From: Thiosocius sp963808165
GTDB lineage: Bacteria > Pseudomonadota > Gammaproteobacteria > Chromatiales > Chromatiaceae
Direction of reading: 5' to 3'
Assembly: GCA_963808165.1 (NCBI GenBank)
Contig: CAWEET010000011.1
Coordinates: 333,561 to 397,560, forward strand
Length of the DNA stretch: 64,000 nt
The notes under the pieces are model-generated. The model had not been told where the DNA came from. It was given only the letters and a program-made list of their open reading frames with translations, and searched no databases. Each line of letters starts with the position of its first letter. The stretch's first letter is position 1. Made by a program: the position numbers and the translations under genes. Of the stretch, positions 34,548 to 44,021 are shown piece after piece.

Positions 34548-35894
34548 ATGGATCCTGACGCCATCGAAACCAAGCTGACCGCGGCACGCGCCAAGCTGAT
34601 TCTCGACAAGCCATTTCTCGGCGCGCTGGTGCTGCGCCTGCCCTTGGCCAAAGCCGACGCGAACTGGTGCGCGACCACCGCCACCGATGCCCGCAAGCTC
34701 TACTACAACCCCGAGTTCATCGAATCGCTATCGATGTCGCAGACCCAGTTCATGCTGGCGCACGAAGCGCTGCACTGCGCGCTTTCACATTTCGCGCGCC
34801 GCCAGCACCGCGTGCAGCACCGCTGGGACCTGGCCTGTGACTACGCGATCAACCCGCTGCTGCTCGAAGATGGCCTGACGCCGCCGCCGAACTGCAATGT
34901 GATGCCGCAATACCTCGGTATGACCGCCGAGGAAATCTACCCACTGATCGAAGAAACCGACGAAAACGATACCATCGACCAGCATCTGTTCGACCAGGAC
35001 AATCAATCCGGTGGCGGCCAGCAGGGCCAGGCCCCGGAAAAACCGGACCAACAGCAGCAGACCCCGGGCGGCGGCGGAGACAGCAGCCAACGCGAGGACG
35101 ACCGCCAGCAGGGCGGCGAAAAGCCGCTCGATCAGCAATCGGAGCAGGATCAAGGGGACGGCGCCAAGCCCATGGAGGCAGACGCTACGCGCTCCGATCA
35201 GCAGCAGCGCGACGGCGATGAGGATGGCCGCGGTGAGCCGACGCCGCCGCCACTCAGCGCCGAGGAGCGCCAGACGCTCGAGGTTCAATGGCAGCAGCGG
35301 CTGGCCGGGGCCGCACAACAGGCCATGCAGGCGGGCAAGATGGGAGGCAGTATGGCGCGCCTGGTCGACCACCTGCTGCAACCACGCTTGCCCTGGCGGA
35401 TGCTGCTGGCGCGCTACATGACCGCGATGGCGCGCGATGACTTCACCTATATGCGGCCGTCGCGTCGCGAGGGCGACGCGATCCTTCCGTCGCTGAAGAG
35501 TTCACAGCTTGAGATCGTCGTGGCGGTGGACACCAGCGGCTCCATCCGGGCCGGTGAAATGGATGAGTTCCTGTCAGAGGTTTCGGCGCTGAAGGGCCAG
35601 ATGCGCGCCAGGGTGACCCTGCTCGCCTGTGACAGCAGCCTGTCGGACGGCGCCCCCTGGGTGTTCGAGCCCTGGGAGGAATTTCGCTGTCCGGCGGAGA
35701 TCCGCGGAGGCGGTGGCACAGACTTCCGTCCGGTGTTTGAATGGCTCGACGAGCAGGGACAGCACCCCGAGCTGTTGGTCTATTTTACCGACGCCCAGGG
35801 CCGCTTCCCGGAGTGCGAACCGAACTATCCGGTCATCTGGCTGGTCAAGGGTAGGGAATCCGTGCCATGGGGGCAGCGGGTTCAACTGAACTGA
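34548..35894 (+). CDS. VWA protein with metallopeptidase-like N-terminal domain (DUF2201)
   Basis: A 448-residue cytoplasmic protein. Residues about 1-150 include HEALH (about residue 70), a zinc-peptidase-type motif. A long Q/G/D-rich linker (about 160-250) follows, then a VWA domain from about 325 with the MIDAS motif DTSGS (in VAVDTSGSIRAGEM). Family proteins pair with MoxR ATPases. ATG 34548 begins the conserved part; upstream in-frame starts at 34500 and 34527 exist but add unconserved residues. Confidence 0.88.
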   Translation: MDPDAIETKLTAARAKLILDKPFLGALVLRLPLAKADANWCATTATDARKLYYNPEFIESLSMSQTQFMLAHEALHCALSHFARRQHRVQHRWDLACDYAINPLLLEDGLTPPPNCNVMPQYLGMTAEEIYPLIEETDENDTIDQHLFDQDNQSGGGQQGQAPEKPDQQQQTPGGGGDSSQREDDRQQGGEKPLDQQSEQDQGDGAKPMEADATRSDQQQRDGDEDGRGEPTPPPLSAEERQTLEVQWQQRLAGAAQQAMQAGKMGGSMARLVDHLLQPRLPWRMLLARYMTAMARDDFTYMRPSRREGDAILPSLKSSQLEIVVAVDTSGSIRAGEMDEFLSEVSALKGQMRARVTLLACDSSLSDGAPWVFEPWEEFRCPAEIRGGGGTDFRPVFEWLDEQGQHPELLVYFTDAQGRFPECEPNYPVIWLVKGRESVPWGQRVQLN

Positions 35895-35936
35895 CGGAAA
35901 CGGCCGGCGGCACCCCGTACGGCACGACGAAGGCGC

Positions 35937-37406
35937 ATGAAAGAAACTGAACCCGCGTCGCTGGCCACACGCCTGGCGCTGAGCGTGCTCTTGCTGTTCG
36001 CACACATACCCGCCGCCTGGTCGCTGGACACCCGGCTGCCGGACCTCGGCAACTCCGCCGGCAGCCTGATGACACCGAAGCAGGAACGCGAACTGGGCCA
36101 GGCCTTCATGCGCAGCGTGCGCCGCTCGCAGGCGGTCCTGGACGACCCGCTACTGGTCGACTACGTGCAGTACCTGGGTCAGCAGCTGGTGAACGCGAGC
36201 GCGGCCCGGGGTAATTCCTACAACTTCTTCTTGATCGATAACCCGCAGATCAATGCGTTTGCCGGTCCTGGTGGCCACATCGGGATATACACGGGCCTGG
36301 TGCTCACCACGGAGACTGAAAGCGAGCTGGCCGCGGTGGTAGCCCACGAAATCGCCCACGTCACCCAGCAGCACCTGATGCGCGCCTGGGAATCGACCAG
36401 CAGGATGAGTATCCCAAGCGCGGCAATCCTGCTGGCGGCTATCGCGCTCGGTGCCGCAGTCGGCGGCGACGCGGCCGCCGCGGCCGCACTCGGAGGGCAG
36501 GCCGCGATGATCCAACAGCAGATCAATTTCACCCGCGCCAACGAAAAAGAGGCGGACCGGGTCGGTATCGACATCCTGGCGGAATCCGGCTTCGAGCCAA
36601 GGGCCATGCCCTCGTTTTTCGACCGGATGGGCAAGGCGAACCGGGTCTATGCGACCAAACTGCCAGAATTCCTGATGACCCACCCGGTGACGACCAGCCG
36701 CACGGCCGACGCACTCGGCCGCGCCGAACAGTTCCCCTATCGTCAGACACCGGAAGGCCTGCGTTACCATCTGGCGCGCATCAATTTGGTGCAGCGCCAG
36801 TACGATCGCCCCGAAGAGGCAATCCGCGAACTTCAACTGATGTTGGAGGACGGGCGGTACCGGAAAGAGGCGGCCGTCCGTTACGGCATTGCCCTCGCCC
36901 AGATCCGCGCCGACCGGTTCGATGAGGCGGCCCGCACCCTGGAGCGTCTGCTCGAATCCCAGCCCCGGGCCGTCGAGTTCATCGTCGCGCGGGCACAGGT
37001 CGATATCAATCGACGTGCCAGCGCAACCGCCCTGAGACGTCTAGAGGCCGCGCTGACAGAGACACCGGCAAGCTACGCGCTCAACATCACCTATGCCGAA
37101 ACCGCCCTCGCGCTGGGCGAACCTGCCACCGCGATGAAGAGGTTGCAGAGTTTCCTGGATTTTCGCAGCGACGAGCCTCGCATATACCAGTTGATGGCGC
37201 GCGCCGCGGGTGACCAGGACAAGCAGGCGCAGGGGCACGCGTACTTGGCCGAGTACTACTACCGAACCGGCGATATGAAGGCTGCGATACTTCAACTCGA
37301 AATCGCCTTGAAGCGGCCCGAACTGAACTTTTATGAAACGTCGAAACTGGAATCCAGGCTGGCGCAGTTCAAGGCCGAGCGGGACGAGGAAGAGGAAAAA
37401 AGATGA
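35937..37406 (+). CDS. Periplasmic M48 metalloprotease with TPR domain (BepA-like)
   Basis: A 489-residue secreted protein. A signal peptide (about residues 10-29, ending AAWSLD) is followed by an M48 peptidase domain with the zinc motif HEIAH (AVVAHEIAHVTQQH, about residue 139) and the downstream third-ligand region NEKEADRVGIDIL. From about residue 275 the protein is TPR repeats. This is the layout of BepA (YfgC), which maintains outer-membrane assembly via LptD and BAM. It is 42 bases after the VWA gene and may be cotranscribed. Confidence 0.9.
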   Translation: MKETEPASLATRLALSVLLLFAHIPAAWSLDTRLPDLGNSAGSLMTPKQERELGQAFMRSVRRSQAVLDDPLLVDYVQYLGQQLVNASAARGNSYNFFLIDNPQINAFAGPGGHIGIYTGLVLTTETESELAAVVAHEIAHVTQQHLMRAWESTSRMSIPSAAILLAAIALGAAVGGDAAAAAALGGQAAMIQQQINFTRANEKEADRVGIDILAESGFEPRAMPSFFDRMGKANRVYATKLPEFLMTHPVTTSRTADALGRAEQFPYRQTPEGLRYHLARINLVQRQYDRPEEAIRELQLMLEDGRYRKEAAVRYGIALAQIRADRFDEAARTLERLLESQPRAVEFIVARAQVDINRRASATALRRLEAALTETPASYALNITYAETALALGEPATAMKRLQSFLDFRSDEPRIYQLMARAAGDQDKQAQGHAYLAEYYYRTGDMKAAILQLEIALKRPELNFYETSKLESRLAQFKAERDEEEEKR

Positions 37407-37642
37407 TCTTCCGCGCGTGTGAGTGGTTTTACCAAGGATCTTGTGAGGGAAAAGCACCACAGGTTTGTGCTTGCCAAAGTCCATCTATCCATTATGCTAC
37501 CTGCTGATCCCGGAGTTGGGTTGGCCACGAAACCGGTGTGCGCTCCCTAGCAGCGTAGCGGTCCACAGAAGACCGGCGACCGGAAGAGTATAAATAATTC
37601 AAAAATTACCACGACGAAGAAAGTCATTTAGGAGGAAAAGCG

Positions 37643-38014
37643 ATGCGGAAAACCGCAAGATTCGCGACGACGGCTCTCTCCCTGGCCGCCTTGTGCGCCG
37701 GCGCGAGCATGATGCCGACGGCAGCCGGAGCTGCCGATGACGACACCATAAAGCTCGGCAAGGAAGTCGCGTACGATCGTAAAAAGGGAAACTGCCTCGC
37801 TTGTCACATGATGGACGACGGTGCCAGCCCGGGCGACATCGGCCCGCCGCTGATAGCCATGAAGGCCAGATTCCCGGACCCCGTCAAACTGCGTGCCCAG
37901 ATTTGGGATCCGCAGACGACGAACCCGGCCACGCGTATGCCGCCGTTCGGCAAACATCAAGCGCTGTCGGAAAAGGAAATCGATGCGATCGTCGATTACC
38001 TTTACACCCTCTGA
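37643..38014 (+). CDS. soxX: SoxX, monoheme cytochrome c of the Sox system
   Basis: A 123-residue periplasmic protein with a signal peptide (about residues 1-30) and one heme motif, CLACH (about residue 52); the methionine ligand is in ATRMPPFGKH. The typical end AIVDYLYTL is present. GGAGG lies six bases before the ATG. SoxXA joins thiosulfate to SoxY. It is the first gene of soxXYZA; a 236-base gap upstream with an AT-rich stretch (TATAAATAATTC near 37590) probably holds the promoter. Confidence 0.95.
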   Translation: MRKTARFATTALSLAALCAGASMMPTAAGAADDDTIKLGKEVAYDRKKGNCLACHMMDDGASPGDIGPPLIAMKARFPDPVKLRAQIWDPQTTNPATRMPPFGKHQALSEKEIDAIVDYLYTL

Positions 38015-38062
38015 CAACCAACACAGATATCGTTTAATTCCTATCCTATAAGGAGAAAGTTG

Positions 38063-38539
38063 ATGAGTATGAACATCAAGCGCCGGGTCTTTCTGAAGGG
38101 TTCTCTGGCCGCTGGTACCGTCGGCGTAGCTGTAGGTGCCGGTCTCATGACCCCGCAGGCCGTCGTTGCCGCGTGGAACGAAAAGGCATTCAAGGCGGAA
38201 AGTGTCGACGATGCCCTTGCCGCCGCAATGGGCGATGCCTCCAACACCGCGTCTGACGCAATCAAGATCAAGGCCCCGGACATCGCCGAGAATGGCGCCG
38301 TGGTTCCGGTGTCCGTCTCGACGGACATGGCCGACGTGGAATCCATCGCGCTGCTCGCGGAAGGTAACAATACCCCGCTGATCGCGACCTTCATGCTGGG
38401 CGAAGGCGCGATCGCCGATGTATCCACTCGGATCAAGATGGGCAAGACCAGCGACGTGATCGCAATCGTCAAGTCCGGCGGCAAGCTGCACTCTGCGCGC
38501 AAGAGCGTCAAGGTCACCATCGGCGGCTGCGGCGGTTGA
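38063..38539 (+). CDS. soxY: SoxY, sulfur-carrier subunit
   Basis: A 158-residue protein with a twin-arginine signal (KRRVFLKGSLAAG) and the C-terminal swinging arm ending GGCGG, whose cysteine carries the sulfur chain. ATG 38063 follows AGGAG; a TTG just upstream is less likely. It forms SoxYZ with the next gene. Confidence 0.97.
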   Translation: MSMNIKRRVFLKGSLAAGTVGVAVGAGLMTPQAVVAAWNEKAFKAESVDDALAAAMGDASNTASDAIKIKAPDIAENGAVVPVSVSTDMADVESIALLAEGNNTPLIATFMLGEGAIADVSTRIKMGKTSDVIAIVKSGGKLHSARKSVKVTIGGCGG

Positions 38540-38593
38540 TCGGCACATTGCCGAAACATCCCGCACCAGCGAACGAATTAGAGGTTAATAATC

Positions 38594-38908
38594 ATGGCTA
38601 AAAGCATCAAGATCCGCGCCAAAATCAAAGGCGATACCACCACCGTCAAGTGTCTGATGACCCACCCGATGGAGACTGGGCTGCGCAAAGACAGCAAGAC
38701 CGGCAAACTGATCCCCGCGCACTTCATTAACGAGGTGACTGCCGAGTCCGGCGGTAAGACCGTCATGTCGGCAGAATGGAGCGGAGGCATCTCCAAGAAC
38801 CCCTATCTTTCCTTCGCCTTCACCGGTGGCGCCAAGGGTGACGACGTGACGATCACCTGGAAAGACAACCAGGGCGGAACCGACTCAGGCAGCGCAAAAA
38901 TCAGCTAA
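38594..38908 (+). CDS. soxZ: SoxZ, partner of SoxY
   Basis: A 104-residue beta-rich protein (KIRAKIKGDTTTVKCLMTHP; LIPAHFINEV) without a signal peptide, as usual, since it is exported with SoxY through Tat. It sits 54 bases after soxY and 74 bases before soxA. Confidence 0.97.
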   Translation: MAKSIKIRAKIKGDTTTVKCLMTHPMETGLRKDSKTGKLIPAHFINEVTAESGGKTVMSAEWSGGISKNPYLSFAFTGGAKGDDVTITWKDNQGGTDSGSAKIS

Positions 38909-38982
38909 AAATAACAGTGTTGCGTCAGACCCCGGCTCGCCGGGGTCTGCGTCGGATGTCCGATGGGAGGAGAACAGTACAG

Positions 38983-39831
38983 ATGAAGTCAACCAAACTT
39001 GCCCTGGCAGCGATCTGCGCACTGGGTGCATCAGTCGTCATGGCAGACAAGAATGCGACCGATACCTCACCCGCCGAGGATCTCAAGGTCTACCGCGATT
39101 ACTTCAACAAGCGGTTCCCTGGGGTGCCGCTCAATGAGTTCGGCAATGGTGTTTACTCCATCGATAAAGTGTCACGCGACAGCTGGGAGGCGATCGAGGA
39201 TTTTCCACCATATGAGCCGATGATAGAGTCCGGTGAGGGCATGTGGAACAAACCGTTTGCAAACGGGAAGGCATTCGGCAGTTGTTTCGGCGGCGACCCG
39301 GCACAGCGCGGTAAATATCCTTACTGGGACGCCAAGCGCAAGATGGTCATGACCCTCCCGCTGGCGATCAACGAGTGCCTCGAGGCGAACGGGGAGAAGC
39401 CCCTGAAGTACAAGAAGGGCAAGATCGCTGACCTGCTGGCCTACATGTCGTACGAGTCGCGCGGCCAGAAGGTCAACGTCGAGGTCCCGGACGACCCGGA
39501 TGCACTGGCGGCCTACAACGACGGCAAGTCGTTCTATTTCGCGCGGCGTGGACAGCTCAACTTCTCCTGTGCGCAGTGCCACATGGAGAGTGCCGGTATG
39601 CACGTGCGGACCGATATCCTGAGTCCGGCCCTCGGTCACACCTCTGGCTGGCCCGTTTACCGCTCGAAATGGGGTGAGTTGGGCACGCTGCACCGCCGCT
39701 TCGACGGCTGTAACAAGCAGGTACGGGCAAAGCCGTTCAAGGCGCAGGGCGAAGAATACCGCAACCTGGAATTCTTCCTGGCTCACATGAGCAACGGCAT
39801 CGACTACAACGGTCCCTCGTCACGCAAATGA
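38983..39831 (+). CDS. soxA: SoxA, L-cysteine S-thiosulfotransferase cytochrome c
   Basis: A 282-residue periplasmic protein starting at ATG 38983 after GGAGGAGAA, with a signal peptide ending near VVMA-DK. There is one heme motif, CAQCH (about residue 203), and the catalytic heme-ligating cysteine in RFDGCNKQVR. The N-terminal half has cysteines (GSCFGG and NECLEA) in place of a first heme, so it is a monoheme SoxA. No soxB, soxK/L or soxCD is in view. A strong terminator follows. Confidence 0.96.
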   Translation: MKSTKLALAAICALGASVVMADKNATDTSPAEDLKVYRDYFNKRFPGVPLNEFGNGVYSIDKVSRDSWEAIEDFPPYEPMIESGEGMWNKPFANGKAFGSCFGGDPAQRGKYPYWDAKRKMVMTLPLAINECLEANGEKPLKYKKGKIADLLAYMSYESRGQKVNVEVPDDPDALAAYNDGKSFYFARRGQLNFSCAQCHMESAGMHVRTDILSPALGHTSGWPVYRSKWGELGTLHRRFDGCNKQVRAKPFKAQGEEYRNLEFFLAHMSNGIDYNGPSSRK

Positions 39832-39851
39832 CGCAGGCGAACCGCTGAACC

Positions 39852-39878
39852 AAAGCCCGGCGATCGCCGGGCTTTTTT
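39852..39878 (+). terminator. Rho-independent terminator of soxXYZA
   Basis: AAAGCCCGGCG and CGCCGGGCTTT pair almost without loop around ATC, followed by a T run. It lies 20 bases after the soxA stop. Confidence 0.95.
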
Positions 39879-39945
39879 CGTAGGGCAGGCTTAACCTACA
39901 TCCCTCACCGGCCGGAAAGCAGCTGTGGCACAACAGACTGAACGG

Positions 39946-41004
39946 TCAAGCGCCCGAGCGGATACTGAGCACCTCATCGTCGTCCAATTGCCCGTCCTCG
40001 TTGGTCACCCCGATGTCGACGCCCGCTGCATCGGAGGTCTCCCCGGCGCCGCTGCCGGCCGTTGAGTCTGGCGAATCGAACAGATCGCGCTCGGCCTGGC
40101 CCTCGGCAACGTCCGCATCCTCGACGCCCATGACCTGCACATCCCCTTCATCGAGGCTGCCGGTATCGACGTCCCCGACGTTGTGATCGCTTTCCCACGG
40201 CGCAGACTGCACATCTTCGCGCACGGCCGTGTTGGCGACGGAGGACTCAGCGAGATCCCCGGCCGGTCTGACCACAGGCAGCTCTCCCGCTTCGCCGGCG
40301 TCCTGACCATGACCATCGGCCGAGGGCCCGTCGGCCGCATACGGTACCGAACCATCCGCAGCGTCGTGACCAGTGGGTTTGTCGGGCGAGTGGGTTCCCG
40401 ACGCGGGTCCCTGTGAAGACCTGCCGACGCCTTCCACTGTCTCTGCATCCAGCGCCGGACCGGCCCGCTCGACCGGGCCGGCCGCGAACATGGTCGAATA
40501 TTCCTTGAGCATCCCGCTCATGGTTTCCATGCTCACCTGCAACTCTTCAGACAGGCGCCGGTTTTCCTGTTGCAGGGCATCGAGCTGCACACCATCGGCG
40601 TTGCCTTGCATCGCGGGCGCCATGGCGCCGCCCCCTCCCACCGCGTGGTACTGCTCGAAAGCGGCGAACAAATCTCCGTCGAAGCGCGCCGCTGCCGCGG
40701 CCGTGCGCTGCCCGTAGACGCTGGCGAAGCGCTGCAGCAGGACCCGTTCGGCACTCAACAGGCTCGCTCTCGCCTCGTCGAGGGCTTCGCCGGAAAACCC
40801 CATGCCTTGTTCCAGATACCGTCCGATAGCCTTTTCACGCTCGGGTGCGTCCTGCCTGACGCGGGCGACGAGGGCCCGCATGGCACGGCGGTCACGCTGG
40901 CGCATGGCACGGCTGCGAAACCAGGACACCGACAGGAACACCAGCAACAACAGCAGCAGTTCGATGCCGAGCGCGGCCAACATCAGGAGCATCGCACTGC
41001 TCAT
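39946..41004 (-). CDS. Membrane-anchored protein with long acidic tail
   Basis: A 352-residue protein starting at ATG 41004, overlapping the upstream VWA gene stop as ATGA. One N-terminal membrane helix (LLMLAALGIELLLLLLVFLS) is followed by a basic then helical region (to about residue 165) and a disordered acidic tail of nearly 190 residues rich in D, E, G and S. I recognise no family. Coupling to the VWA gene suggests that they form one inner-membrane assembly. Confidence 0.75.
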   Translation of the reverse strand: MSSAMLLMLAALGIELLLLLLVFLSVSWFRSRAMRQRDRRAMRALVARVRQDAPEREKAIGRYLEQGMGFSGEALDEARASLLSAERVLLQRFASVYGQRTAAAAARFDGDLFAAFEQYHAVGGGGAMAPAMQGNADGVQLDALQQENRRLSEELQVSMETMSGMLKEYSTMFAAGPVERAGPALDAETVEGVGRSSQGPASGTHSPDKPTGHDAADGSVPYAADGPSADGHGQDAGEAGELPVVRPAGDLAESSVANTAVREDVQSAPWESDHNVGDVDTGSLDEGDVQVMGVEDADVAEGQAERDLFDSPDSTAGSGAGETSDAAGVDIGVTNEDGQLDDDEVLSIRSGA

Positions 41005-42893
41005 GCCGCGTGCTCCCGCACCGGCGGCTCTGCTGCGCGCTCCGGTTCGGCATCTGTCGCGGGCAACGTTAAATCGAACTCGCCATCGTCGGCGGCAGAG
41101 CGGCGACGAAGGAACCACCAGAATCCGCCGCCGATCAGTAGCAGCATATTGAAGCCAAGGAACAGGATCGCGGGCACCAGCCAGCTCTGTTCCCCCTGCC
41201 CCGGCTCCGATGCTGTTTCCGCTTGCGGCGACGGCGCGGTCTCAGTCTCCGGTGCCACTGCGGGCGGCATCTGCTCTTCCGCGGCCGGTTCGGACGTTTG
41301 CTGCGCCGCCTCCGCCGGGATCTGTTCTGCCGGCACCGTCTGCGCAGGCGGCTCGCTACCGGCCGCCATCAACGGGCCGACGCTATGTTCGATCCGATGG
41401 CCCAGGCGCGTGGTCGCGGAGACACGGAAGAACACCGGCGCGGCGGCGTCCAGCAGTTTCGCGGACCACTGGCCGCTGATCGGCTCGATTGCCTCCAGCA
41501 CGCTGCGCTGCTTGTGCGCATCTTCCTGCCAGGCATCGACGGTGGCGCCGGCTTGCAAGACGGCGGAGTCTGCGTTGACCGTCAGCACCGGGCCGTCTGC
41601 GGCGTCCGCGATCAGATGCGAAAACGGTGCATGTACGGCAAGACGAAGGCGCTTCTCGCGCATGAAAGTGGGACTCTCGACTGCCACCAGCAACTCCACC
41701 GACTCATGTGGCGTCGCCTCTGTATAAGCCGTGCGGTAAAGCCCAGCAGCTGCCTGCAGGTCGTCGCCGCCGGGACCTTGGGCGACCGCGAGGGCCCGGC
41801 TGCCGTCGGGCGTCGAGGCCACCGCTCGGACGTCGAGCAGGCGCAGGAAGGCCGGCCGGGTAACCGGCTCGCCATGGTTGCTCAGATGTGCCTCGATGTC
41901 GACTTGCTCTCCAACCGCGATATGGCTGGGCACATCCGAGACCCGCAGCTTCAGATCGGTGACGACCATCACCCGGTTGTCGGGGTCTACATCGGCCTGC
42001 AGACGCCATTCACCCTCTTGCGGCGATGCGACGGTGATCAAATCGTAACCCTGGTCGCGGAACCAGGCGACGCCGGCCGGAAGGTCACTGTCCTGGTAGG
42101 ACTCGCCGGACGGCGAATGCAGCACGACGGGCGGCGATTCAGGGCGGCTGAACACCAGTACGGTCGCCTCGCTGATACTGCCGTCGACGACGAAGCGGTT
42201 GTCCTGCAAGGGTACCGCGTCCGGCTTGCCGACGGTTTCGAACATCCGTAGAAACGCACGCTGGAGTTCATCGGCCGCAGCCACCTGTTGGTACCAGCCA
42301 CCCGTTTCACCCGCCAGACGTTGCATCAGTTCATGATCGGCGCGCTCGGACAAGGCGATCGTATGCAGCTTGACCCCGGCATCCTGCAGACGCGGCAGCA
42401 GTTCGTCGAGGATCCGGGTACGCGACCGCGCGTTGTCGGCGGCCTGCTTGGAGATATCGACCATACCATCGGTCAGCAGCACCAGGTGGCGCTCGTGCGT
42501 GGTCGGTGCAGCGCTCCAGTCACGCGAGGCCTTGTCCAGCACCTCCTCAATATTCGTGAACTGACCCGGTGAGTTGATCTGCTTCGACAGCGATTGGGTG
42601 CGTACCTTCCACTGTGCATCGACTTCGGCGACCGGCACCAGGTTGTTGACCCAGCGCGCGAAGGTCCATACGCCGGCCCGTGTGCCCGGCTGCAGCAAAC
42701 CGGCCAGCATGCGCAAGGCGGGGCGGCGCAGGTTGTCCGGGTCGTTCTGGTGCATGCTACCGGAGATGTCGATCAGGACACGCACATCGGCATTGTCGGG
42801 CACGGCCGCCGACACTGGCGCGGCGACCGGATACAGCATCGTGGCCGCCAGCAAGGCCCGGGGTGCAAGCAGGCGCGCAGAAGACAAGGGCAT
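41001..42893 (-). CDS. VWA-domain secreted/membrane protein
   Basis: A 630-residue protein starting at ATG 42893 (MPLSSARLLAPRALL). It has a signal peptide to about residue 29, a VWA domain with the MIDAS motif DISGS (about residue 41), Ig-like beta regions in the middle (a TIGR03503-like layout), a Pro/Glu/Ala-rich stretch (about 540-580), and a C-terminal membrane helix (LVPAILFLGFNMLLLIGG) with a short basic cytoplasmic tail. It would present its VWA domain to the periplasm. Function unknown. Confidence 0.85.
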   Translation of the reverse strand: MPLSSARLLAPRALLAATMLYPVAAPVSAAVPDNADVRVLIDISGSMHQNDPDNLRRPALRMLAGLLQPGTRAGVWTFARWVNNLVPVAEVDAQWKVRTQSLSKQINSPGQFTNIEEVLDKASRDWSAAPTTHERHLVLLTDGMVDISKQAADNARSRTRILDELLPRLQDAGVKLHTIALSERADHELMQRLAGETGGWYQQVAAADELQRAFLRMFETVGKPDAVPLQDNRFVVDGSISEATVLVFSRPESPPVVLHSPSGESYQDSDLPAGVAWFRDQGYDLITVASPQEGEWRLQADVDPDNRVMVVTDLKLRVSDVPSHIAVGEQVDIEAHLSNHGEPVTRPAFLRLLDVRAVASTPDGSRALAVAQGPGGDDLQAAAGLYRTAYTEATPHESVELLVAVESPTFMREKRLRLAVHAPFSHLIADAADGPVLTVNADSAVLQAGATVDAWQEDAHKQRSVLEAIEPISGQWSAKLLDAAAPVFFRVSATTRLGHRIEHSVGPLMAAGSEPPAQTVPAEQIPAEAAQQTSEPAAEEQMPPAVAPETETAPSPQAETASEPGQGEQSWLVPAILFLGFNMLLLIGGGFWWFLRRRSAADDGEFDLTLPATDAEPERAAEPPVREHAA

Positions 42894-43035
42894 ATCATTC
42901 CCCTGATGAGAAAGGTGTTCCTCAAGGGGGTAACGGCCAGGCGACAAGGCGCTTTAGCCACAGTGAGCTCTGCTTCAGGACGGGTACTGAGGCTTGTTCG
43001 ATGACGGACGACTCGTCAACGCAATGACATTGGCT

Positions 43036-43968
43036 TTAACCGCGGCGGTAAGGTCCGCTACGGCGCTGGCCGGGCATCTCGAAACGCCGATAGGTCCATT
43101 GGTAGTGGGCGGGAAACTCGCGTACCAGACGCTCCACGCCCCGGTTCAGCGCAGCGGCAGCCACCTCCGGCAACGCGTCCGCGATCGCCGGGTCACCCTC
43201 GAAATAGTGCGCCCGATACTGACGCTTGGCGTGATCGTAGACCGCGCCGCAAAACAGCACGGCAGACCCGTGGCGTCGCGCAAGGCGACTGATCAGTGTC
43301 ATGGTCAGTGCCGGATGACCAAAGAAGGGAGCGACCACGCCCGACGCCCCGGCAGTCTTGGGCACCTGGTCGGGCAGAATCCCGACGATCTCGCCGCGCT
43401 GAAGGGTAGCATGCAGCGCCTTGAGCCCCTGCCGATCGGTCGGTACCGGCGTGATCCCCGAGCGCTTTCGGCCCTCGCGCATCAGCTCATCGAGCATCGC
43501 CAGGCGCGGCGGCCGGTAGAGCGCGGTGGCCGGCGAGATCCTGGTCGCCAGATAGGCGATCAGCTCCCAGTTGCCCAGATGGGGCATGGTGAAAATCAAG
43601 CCGCGGCCGCGTTGGCTCAGTTCACGTCCGAATTCGAGAAAACCGTTGTCGTCGACAGTCTCTCCCCAGTCGCGCGGACGACCGGTCCAGATCCGCAGCA
43701 TGTGGGCGAAACTGCGACCGGTCTCGATCAGATTGTCCCGAACCAGTTGCTCGCGCTCCTGATCGCTCTTCTCGGGGAAACACATGGCGACATTGATCCG
43801 TGCATTGCGCACCTCGCGCCCGCCCCGGCGATAGAGCAGCCGACCCGCGGCGACACCGAGCGCACCCGCCGCGTTGAACGAAAGTAGACCGGGAAGACGG
43901 ATCAGGCGCGCCAGCAGCCAGTCACGCATCATGACCACCGTCGGCGGCAAGGGTTTCATTCGGGGCAT
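43036..43968 (-). CDS. LpxL/HtrB-family lipid A acyltransferase
   Basis: A 310-residue inner-membrane acyltransferase. The catalytic H-x4-E motif is HLGNWE (about residue 131), preceded by GLIFTMP; the N-terminal hydrophobic anchor spans about residues 25-50. These enzymes add a secondary fatty acid (laurate or myristate) to Kdo2-lipid IVA. It could equally be LpxM or a paralogue; I cannot tell which. It is divergent from the rhodanese gene with 53 bases between. Confidence 0.9.
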   Translation of the reverse strand: MPRMKPLPPTVVMMRDWLLARLIRLPGLLSFNAAGALGVAAGRLLYRRGGREVRNARINVAMCFPEKSDQEREQLVRDNLIETGRSFAHMLRIWTGRPRDWGETVDDNGFLEFGRELSQRGRGLIFTMPHLGNWELIAYLATRISPATALYRPPRLAMLDELMREGRKRSGITPVPTDRQGLKALHATLQRGEIVGILPDQVPKTAGASGVVAPFFGHPALTMTLISRLARRHGSAVLFCGAVYDHAKRQYRAHYFEGDPAIADALPEVAAAALNRGVERLVREFPAHYQWTYRRFEMPGQRRSGPYRRG

Positions 43969-44021
43969 ACATCGATTATTCGTCTATAAAATCTATTTGT
44001 GCAAAAACGGGAGTTGAAGAC

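Noticed and set aside
37411..37642. Possible tRNA in the gap before soxX (a stretch resembling a D-arm on the minus strand)
   Set aside because: No anticodon arm, T-arm or acceptor stem can be formed around it.
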